Source: CAZKFN01 sp964552035 | GTDB taxonomy: Bacteria > Bacteroidota > Bacteroidia > Flavobacteriales_E > Vicingaceae | Direction: 5' to 3' | DNA length: 9,665 nt | NCBI GenBank assembly: GCA_964552035.1 | Contig: CAZKFN010000084.1 | Location: forward strand, 1 to 9,665 | Shown here: piece after piece, positions 5,055 to 9,665 of the stretch | How the letters are laid out: each line of letters opens with the position of its first letter | Position numbering within the stretch: the stretch's first letter is position 1 | Notes under the pieces: generated by a model | Told to the model about the DNA's origin: nothing | The model's database searches: none | What the model saw: the letters and a program-made list of their open reading frames with translations, nothing else | Made by a program: the position numbers and the translations under genes

Positions 5055-7214
5055 ATGGAAATGAGAAGAATATACTTAATTGCATTACTAGCAGGAGTTA
5101 CAGCGTGCTCTACAACCGATAATTCAGAAAAGGAAGAAAAAGTTAAACGTAAAGAAATAGTTGTGGATACCTACCCTGATGTAAAGAAAGACCAAATCGT
5201 AGATGATTATTTTGGAGTTGAAGTTAGCGACCCTTATCGCTGGTTAGAAAATGACACTTCCCAAGAAACGGCGCATTGGGTAAAAGAACAAAACCTCGTA
5301 ACTTTTAACTATCTGGCTCAAATTCCCTATAGAGATCAAATCAAAGACAGATTAACAACATTATTTAGCTATGAAAGGCAAAGTATCCCTTTTAAAAGAG
5401 GAGATAATTACTTTTTTTATAAAAATAATGGAACACAAAATCAAAGTGTACTTTACTTTCAAAAAGATTTAGACGCTGAACCCATTGAATTATTAGACCC
5501 CAACAACCTATCTGAAAGTGGGACTACTGCTATCAACGGCATGGGTTTTAGTGAGGATGGAAGATACATGGCTTATGGAATCTCTCATGCAGGTTCAGAT
5601 TGGGTAGAAATCAATGTATTGGATTTGGAAACTCAAGAGCCATTAAATGACGTAATTAGAAATGTAAAATTTAGCCCCATTAGCTGGCAAAATGACGGTT
5701 TTTATTATTCTGCTTATGAACTTCCTACTACCGGATCCGATTATTCAGGGAAAAATGAATTTCACACCGTTTACTATCATAAATTAGGTACTCCTCAAGC
5801 TGAAGATCAACTCATTTATAGAGATGAAGACAACCCATTGAGAAATGCTAGAGCTACAGTAACTAAAGATAGAAAGTTTTTAAGTATTTCAACCTCCTCC
5901 TCTACCAATGGAAATGGATTATACCTTAAGGATTTGGAATCCGATGGGGAATTAATTTCTTCTGTAGAACATTTTGAAAATGACAACCATGTATTGAAAC
6001 ACCTTGGAGGCGGTAAGCTTTTATTATTGACCAACTACAAAGCGCCTAATAAACGAATTTGTATTCTAGATGTTCAACAACCTCAACAAAAAAATTGGGA
6101 AGAGTTTATCCCTGAAAAGGAATATACATTAACTGCTGCAAGTATTACTTCTGATAAAATTTTCCTGAACTATATGAAAGATGTTCAAAGTAAAATTGAG
6201 GTTTATAATATGGAAGGAGAGTATCTTTATGACCTTGAATTACCCGGTATAGGCATGGCTAGCTTTAGCGGAAACGAGGATAGTGATACTGCATTTTATT
6301 CTTTTACTTCCTACACAACACCAACGAGTACTTACTTGTATAATATCAAAGAAAACACTTCTGAACTTTACTTTGAGCCTAAAACAGACTTCAATTCTGA
6401 AGAATACGTTACGGAACAAGTATTTTATAAAAGTAAAGATGGAACAAAAGTACCCTTATTTATTACCCATAAAAAGGGCATCAAAAAAGATGGAAGTAAT
6501 CCTACTATGCTATACGGTTATGGAGGATTTAACATTAGCGTTACCCCTTCTTTCTCTTCTACCATAGCCGTATTTTTAGAACAAGGTGGAATTTATGCTG
6601 TTGCCAATTTAAGAGGAGGAAGTGAATACGGAGAAGATTGGCACACTGCGGGATGGAGGTTAAACAAACAAAATGTTTTTGATGATTTTATAGCTGCTGC
6701 AGAGTATTTAAAAGATAAAAAATACACTTCAACAGAAAAGCTAGCCATTCACGGTAGGTCCAACGGTGGATTATTAGCTGCTGCTGTTATGGTTCAAAGA
6801 CCGGATTTGATGAAAGTTGTTCTTCCTGGAGTTGGAGTATTGGACATGCTACGTTACCATAAGTTTACTATTGGCTGGGCATGGGCTGGAGAATATGGGG
6901 ACAGCGAAGAAAGCCAAGAAAGTTTTGAAAACTTGTATGCCTACTCCCCTCTACACAACATTAAAGAAGATGTAGAATATCCCGCTACTTTGGTTACTAC
7001 TGCCGATCATGATGATAGAGTTGTTCCTGCACATAGCTTTAAATTTATCTCAGAACTGCAAGCTAAGCAAGCTGGTGAAGAGCCGGTACTTATTAGAGTG
7101 GATGTGAATGCCGGTCATGGTGCGGGCAAACCCATTTCTAAATCCATTGAAGAATGGGCTGACATCTGGAGTTTTGTCCTTTGGAATACCCATGCAGAGA
7201 CCAACTTTAAATAA
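5055..7214 (+). CDS. Prolyl oligopeptidase (S9A serine peptidase), lipoprotein
   Basis: The 719-residue enzyme cleaves peptides (up to about 30 residues) after proline. The N-terminus is a lipoprotein signal with C18 (GVTAC), then a charged linker; ATG 5061 (M3) is an equally good start. DPYRWLEND (59-67) is the conserved S9 N-terminal motif. A seven-bladed propeller should span about 115-450 and the alpha/beta hydrolase domain 455-710. By comparison with porcine enzyme the catalytic triad is S569 (GRSNGG), D653 (ADHDDRVVP) and H688 (NAGHGAGKP). R655 matches the substrate-binding Arg643, Y489 (YGYGGFN) the oxyanion tyrosine and W610 (IGWAW) the proline-stacking Trp595. All key residues are present. 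Lipid anchoring places it in the periplasm or outer membrane, with the divergent DUF885 peptidase as a likely partner. It ends at a strong terminator. Confidence 0.95.
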   Translation: MEMRRIYLIALLAGVTACSTTDNSEKEEKVKRKEIVVDTYPDVKKDQIVDDYFGVEVSDPYRWLENDTSQETAHWVKEQNLVTFNYLAQIPYRDQIKDRLTTLFSYERQSIPFKRGDNYFFYKNNGTQNQSVLYFQKDLDAEPIELLDPNNLSESGTTAINGMGFSEDGRYMAYGISHAGSDWVEINVLDLETQEPLNDVIRNVKFSPISWQNDGFYYSAYELPTTGSDYSGKNEFHTVYYHKLGTPQAEDQLIYRDEDNPLRNARATVTKDRKFLSISTSSSTNGNGLYLKDLESDGELISSVEHFENDNHVLKHLGGGKLLLLTNYKAPNKRICILDVQQPQQKNWEEFIPEKEYTLTAASITSDKIFLNYMKDVQSKIEVYNMEGEYLYDLELPGIGMASFSGNEDSDTAFYSFTSYTTPTSTYLYNIKENTSELYFEPKTDFNSEEYVTEQVFYKSKDGTKVPLFITHKKGIKKDGSNPTMLYGYGGFNISVTPSFSSTIAVFLEQGGIYAVANLRGGSEYGEDWHTAGWRLNKQNVFDDFIAAAEYLKDKKYTSTEKLAIHGRSNGGLLAAAVMVQRPDLMKVVLPGVGVLDMLRYHKFTIGWAWAGEYGDSEESQESFENLYAYSPLHNIKEDVEYPATLVTTADHDDRVVPAHSFKFISELQAKQAGEEPVLIRVDVNAGHGAGKPISKSIEEWADIWSFVLWNTHAETNFK

Positions 7215-7232
7215 GATAATTCTAAGTAAATT

Positions 7233-7264
7233 AAAAAAAGGAGCCTCATTTCGCTCCTTTTTTT
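7233..7264 (+). terminator. Strong intrinsic terminator after the prolyl oligopeptidase gene
   Basis: Seven A, GGAGC (7240-7244), an eight-base loop, GCTCC (7253-7257) and seven T form a stem of up to 12 pairs with a U-tract, 18 bases after the stop. The flanking A- and T-runs make it able to work on both strands. Confidence 0.85.
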
Positions 7265-7398
7265 ATGTTTTGATTCTTCTGTCTTTGCTTAACTTCAAAT
7301 TTTTTGACCGCTCTCTATTTTGAGAAGGATAAAAATCTAGACTGTGAATGCTTCAGCACTTTATTTTTTAAACCATGCAGGATATAGGACCCTGAGTG

Positions 7399-7485
7399 TT
7401 TTTGGGGTTGAGAAATAATAGGTATTGTTATAATATTTTTATTGTAACTCCTTTGTAATTATTTAAACAACCAATTCCCCAAAAA
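7399..7485. repeat. 87-bp inverted-repeat element with internal hairpin
   Basis: TTTTTGGGG (7399-7407) and CCCCAAAAA (7477-7485) are perfect nine-base inverted ends. Just inside them TTG (7408-7410) has a CAA partner at 7468-7470. The centre holds a second stem, GTTATAAT (7427-7434) with ATTGTAAC (7441-7448), with one G-T wobble. No transposase frame fits inside. The size and ends resemble a miniature inverted-repeat element, but no convincing target duplication flanks it. Confidence 0.4.
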
Positions 7486-7486
7486 A

Positions 7487-7536
7487 GTATCGGGCTTCGG
7501 TACAATTTTAGCTGCGCTAAAATCACTCAGCCACCT
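7487..7536. repeat. REP-like module, copy 1: two adjacent hairpins plus 17-bp shared sequence
   Basis: GTATCG/CGGTAC (7487-7492 with 7498-7503, one wobble) is followed one base later by ATTTTAGC-TGC-GCTAAAAT (7505-7523), a perfect eight-pair stem with a three-base loop. Overlapping its end is AAATCACTCAGCCACCT (7520-7536), which recurs exactly at 7681-7697. Confidence 0.6.
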
Positions 7537-7624
7537 TCATGTTGATAAAAATTGTTTTTTAGCTTACTTCACTTCATTTTCAAAGGTGTTCGTGAATTCC
7601 TTTAGGTTGTTTTTTGATTTTTTG

Positions 7625-7697
7625 GCTCTTTGGTATTTATGCTGAGTTTGCCGAAGCATCAAGAAAAAAGAGCAGAATAGAAATCACTCAGCCACCT
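7625..7697. repeat. REP-like module, copy 2: nested hairpin plus the same 17-bp sequence
   Basis: GCTCTTT (7625-7631) pairs with AAAGAGC (7667-7673), enclosing ATGCT (7639-7643) with AGCAT (7655-7659). Seven bases later AAATCACTCAGCCACCT (7681-7697) repeats the sequence of copy 1 in the same direction, 161 bases away. The inner part, on the reverse strand GATGCTTCGGCAAACTCAGC, resembles dispersed intergenic repeats I remember from Bacteroidota genomes; this is recollection, not a search. Confidence 0.6.
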
Positions 7698-7703
7698 CTA
7701 TTT

Positions 7704-7788
7704 AATTGTGAATTAAGAATTGTTAATTATTAATTATTAATTTTTAATTGTTAATTGTGAATTGTGAATTATTGAATTGTGAATTTTT
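7704..7788. repeat. Heptanucleotide tandem array, 12 units of AATTnnn
   Basis: From 7704 the sequence reads as AATT plus three bases, twelve times. The variable triplets are GTG, AAG, GTT, ATT, ATT, TTT, GTT, GTG, GTG, ATTG (one unit of eight), GTG, TTT. Period seven is kept except at that one unit. The array begins six bases after the second REP-like module and lies 85 bases from the 3' end of the next gene. It has no spacers of CRISPR type. Confidence 0.8.
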
Positions 7789-7872
7789 AAAATAAGTAAG
7801 ATATCAAAAGGCATTATAATAATTTAAAAGAAATAAAGTACTAAAGCCCATGGAATTTACGCTTTAAAAAAT

Positions 7873-9159
7873 TCAATTGGCTGTAATTTTTTCTCTTTTA
7901 TTTCTTCGTACTTCTTGAATACGATCAACTATCTTTCGGGGTAGAACTCTTTTTAAAAAGTCTTTTGTCTTTTGCAAAGGTGTTCCTTTAAGAATATAGA
8001 CGTTATCTTGAGGAAGATGCTTTGTGATTATTTTATTTTCATAAACATGTTTATCTAGTGGATCTTTATAGGAATAATTGCTTCCCTCTAAAAAACCTTT
8101 TAGAAGTTTAGCACTACTAATATCATCGTCCAACATTGATTTATTAAACCATAAAAATTGTAGTTTTAAAGATAAGTTTTCAAGTATGGTATAATATTTA
8201 GCTTTTACAGTAGGTTTTTGAACTTTTGCATGATAAAATAAGCTGAAAAAATAATCACTATCTGAAGGTGAATACAATCCATTATTGAATATTTTATTGT
8301 TCATAATATCCTTTTGCCAAGCTGGATCATAATAATTATCACCTATAAACCTTATATCTATTGAAATTTTCTCTCCTCCAATATATACATATCCTTTATA
8401 AGGTTGATATCTTTTTTGTATAATACCTCCTACAGAGGCAAGTCTTTGAAAATTATCTGTTAAAAAATCGATATCCTTATCTTCATTTTTATTTAACTCT
8501 ATTAAATTTTCAAAACTTCTAAGAACAATATAATTACACCCTACATTTAAAATAGAAAAAAAGCTTTTATAATCCTTCCAACCACCGGCTCCTTCTAAAT
8601 CTTTTTCTAAAACTGGTAAGGTCATTTTTTCTCCTTTTAAGACCTCATAAAATAAATCTAAGCCTAAAATTAAACTACCCTGATAAAAGAATTCATAAAT
8701 ATTATTGGCTGAATGTACACCATACTTTTCACCAGTTTTTAATTCAATAATCTTTCGTAAATTATTTTTAGATTCTTGAATATTTAAATTGGTTAGTTCT
8801 ATTTTCCCGGATACTGAGTTAGAATAGGTATAGTTTGGATTTTTATCTTTTATTACAATTAATATAAAACTATTTCCTCCAATTTTATCAGCATAACTAG
8901 AAACATCTGTTTTATCTAACGTGCTATAATATAATGGAGCCTCATATAATCTATTGGCATTTTCATGAAAATACTTTTCACTCCAAATGATTTCAGTTTG
9001 TAATACGATTTCAAAGCGTTCATTTAAAGTATCAACTATAGTATCTATAAATGGTCGAGCTGTTTTCCATATAGCAAATAAAGAAAAATCTTCATTAAAA
9101 TGATGTTTAAATCCACTTTCAGTTGCCTGAAATTTAATATTCGAGTAAGAATGAACCAT
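7873..9159 (-). CDS. Orphan protein with probable nucleotidyltransferase-fold domain, function unknown
   Basis: The 428-residue cytoplasmic protein has no signal or TM segment. Residues 20-165 (FAIWKTARPFIDTIVDTL, then EIIWSEKYFHEN, later FILIVIKDKNP and YGVHSANN) look like a domain I associate from memory with hypothetical proteins of surface-polysaccharide loci. Residues 195-310 carry YIVLRSFEN (210-217), then a DxD pair in KDIDFL (D229, D231) and a strand-borne acidic residue in ISIDIRF (D268). This is the order of a nucleotidyltransferase catalytic core, though the usual glycine-serine motif is replaced by LRS. The tail (395-428) is very basic. Four 60-base lines counted by eye average about 25% GC against roughly 38-42% in the peptidase genes, suggesting acquisition. 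No exact TAnnTTTG box lies in the 167 bases upstream. The CDS is certain; the fold is an inference. Confidence 0.7.
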   Translation of the reverse strand: MVHSYSNIKFQATESGFKHHFNEDFSLFAIWKTARPFIDTIVDTLNERFEIVLQTEIIWSEKYFHENANRLYEAPLYYSTLDKTDVSSYADKIGGNSFILIVIKDKNPNYTYSNSVSGKIELTNLNIQESKNNLRKIIELKTGEKYGVHSANNIYEFFYQGSLILGLDLFYEVLKGEKMTLPVLEKDLEGAGGWKDYKSFFSILNVGCNYIVLRSFENLIELNKNEDKDIDFLTDNFQRLASVGGIIQKRYQPYKGYVYIGGEKISIDIRFIGDNYYDPAWQKDIMNNKIFNNGLYSPSDSDYFFSLFYHAKVQKPTVKAKYYTILENLSLKLQFLWFNKSMLDDDISSAKLLKGFLEGSNYSYKDPLDKHVYENKIITKHLPQDNVYILKGTPLQKTKDFLKRVLPRKIVDRIQEVRRNKREKITAN

Positions 9160-9326
9160 TAGTTTGATATTTAAAAGTTATAAATGACTTAAGTTTAATT
9201 ATGTAAGTATTAAAATTGTTAAAAGTATTAATTAATCTTTAAACTTTATAATTATATTTTATGTTCTATGTGCTTTACTATTTTTTAAAATTTGGGTCAA
9301 GAGGTATTAATAAAAATCATCTCCTT

Positions 9327-9665
9327 TTAAGGATAAAACACCTCTCCTTCTGCTGCAATTTTTACTTGCTCAAATACAACTTTACTTTCTTCTAAAAAAG
9401 GTTGTCTATCGCTATAACGACTTGAAAAATGTCCGATAATCAATTGCTTAACCTCGGCTTGCTGAGCGATTTTAGCTGCTTGGCTTGCCGTAGAATGATA
9501 TGTTTTTTTAGCTCTTTCCTTATCTTTTTCCAAAAAAGTAGCCTCGTGATACAATAAATCTACACCTTGAATGTAAGAGAGTAATCCCTCATAATAAGCA
9601 GTATCTGAACAATAGGCATAAGCTTTTGGCTCCTCGGGGTCTTTTGTTAAAGTTTCATTTTTTAT
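9327..9665 (-). CDS. rnz: Ribonuclease Z, C-terminal 112 residues, partial
   Basis: The frame ending at stop 9329-9327 runs open to the window edge, 37 codons beyond the TTG at 9554 that could be mistaken for a start. The fragment contains YAYCSDTAYYE (D21 of the fragment is the bridging metal ligand), GVDLLYHEATF (34-44), HSTA (57-60) and GHFSSRY (78-84, H79 the last zinc ligand). These are ordered as in the C-terminal third of RNase Z, a metallo-beta-lactamase-fold endonuclease of about 300 residues that matures tRNA 3' ends in the cytoplasm. The N-terminal HxHxDH motif lies outside. The C-terminus (EGEVFYP) is complete. The downstream orphan gene starts 167 bases later on the same strand, with no terminator seen between them. 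Confidence 0.93.
   Translation of the reverse strand: MKNETLTKDPEEPKAYAYCSDTAYYEGLLSYIQGVDLLYHEATFLEKDKERAKKTYHSTASQAAKIAQQAEVKQLIIGHFSSRYSDRQPFLEESKVVFEQVKIAAEGEVFYP

Larger units (their letters stand above)
7215..7872. other. Repeat-rich convergent intergenic region
   Basis: No gene is supported in these 658 bases between two convergent genes. In order they hold a terminator (7233-7264), an unremarkable AT-rich stretch (7265-7398), a long-armed inverted repeat (7399-7485), two REP-like modules (7487-7536 and 7625-7697), an AATTnnn heptad array (7704-7788) and a further AT-rich stretch to the end of the next gene. Open frames over 7108-7323 are read-through shadows. Confidence 0.7.

Noticed and set aside
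5106..5150. Surface-export (LES) signal after the lipidated cysteine of the prolyl oligopeptidase
   Set aside because: The sequence after C18 becomes acidic and lysine-rich only from about the fourth residue onward and does not match the short K/Q-plus-acidic pattern closely. Surface display cannot be claimed.
5816..7323. Frames at 5816-6034 (-), 6283-6567 (+) and 7108-7323 (+)
   Set aside because: All overlap the prolyl oligopeptidase gene, whose catalytic and structural motifs are intact throughout; the last simply runs through its terminator.
7704..7788. CRISPR array or leader
   Set aside because: Units are seven bases with no spacers, and there are no cas genes.
9297..9320. Seven-codon frame (MIFINTS) just after the RNase Z stop, behind AAGGAG
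   Set aside because: The AAGGAG-ATG spacing is zero bases and the frame ends almost at once. Nothing links it to the downstream gene as a leader peptide.

Overview
The window looks like chromosomal DNA of a Bacteroidota species (Cytophagales or Flavobacteriales grade; I cannot place it closer). The DNA is AT-rich. Most starts have no convincing Shine-Dalgarno sequence. Perfect TAnnTTTG -7 boxes, the Bacteroidota promoter hallmark, lie upstream of three genes. The gene content also fits: SpII lipoprotein peptidases, a prolyl oligopeptidase, and a YtxH / holin-like / AI-2E-type operon.

Layout. 1-163 (-) is the N-terminus of a DHH-family phosphoesterase, cut by the window edge. After a 377-bp divergent intergenic region, 541-2643 (+) is a tight four-gene operon of small membrane proteins: a YtxH-domain protein, a YqjE-like 'holin superfamily' protein, an unrecognised small protein and an AI-2E-family transporter. 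2791-4575 (-) is a DUF885-type zinc peptidase lipoprotein. It is divergent, across 479 bp, from 5055-7214 (+), a complete S9A prolyl oligopeptidase lipoprotein that ends at a strong intrinsic terminator. A 658-bp convergent intergenic region (7215-7872) follows and is packed with structured repeats: an 87-bp inverted-repeat element, two REP-like modules sharing a 17-bp sequence, and twelve AATTnnn heptads. 7873-9159 (-) is an unusually AT-rich orphan gene with a probable nucleotidyltransferase fold. 9327-9665 (-) is the C-terminal third of ribonuclease Z; its 5' part lies beyond the window, and the reading frame continues to the edge without a start codon.

How the genes relate. The first operon resembles in layout the enterobacterial yqjD-yqjE-yqjK stress operon (amphipathic membrane-anchored helix protein, two-TM YqjE-like protein, third small protein), here joined to an eight-TM-type transporter; an envelope or stationary-phase role is an inference. 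The two divergent lipoproteins are both peptidases and plausibly act together on peptides in the periplasm or at the outer membrane. The DHH protein and RNase Z are RNA or nucleotide housekeeping enzymes. I see no prophage, CRISPR array, tRNA or rRNA, and no defence system. The most unusual content is the repeat block at 7399-7788 beside the low-GC orphan gene.
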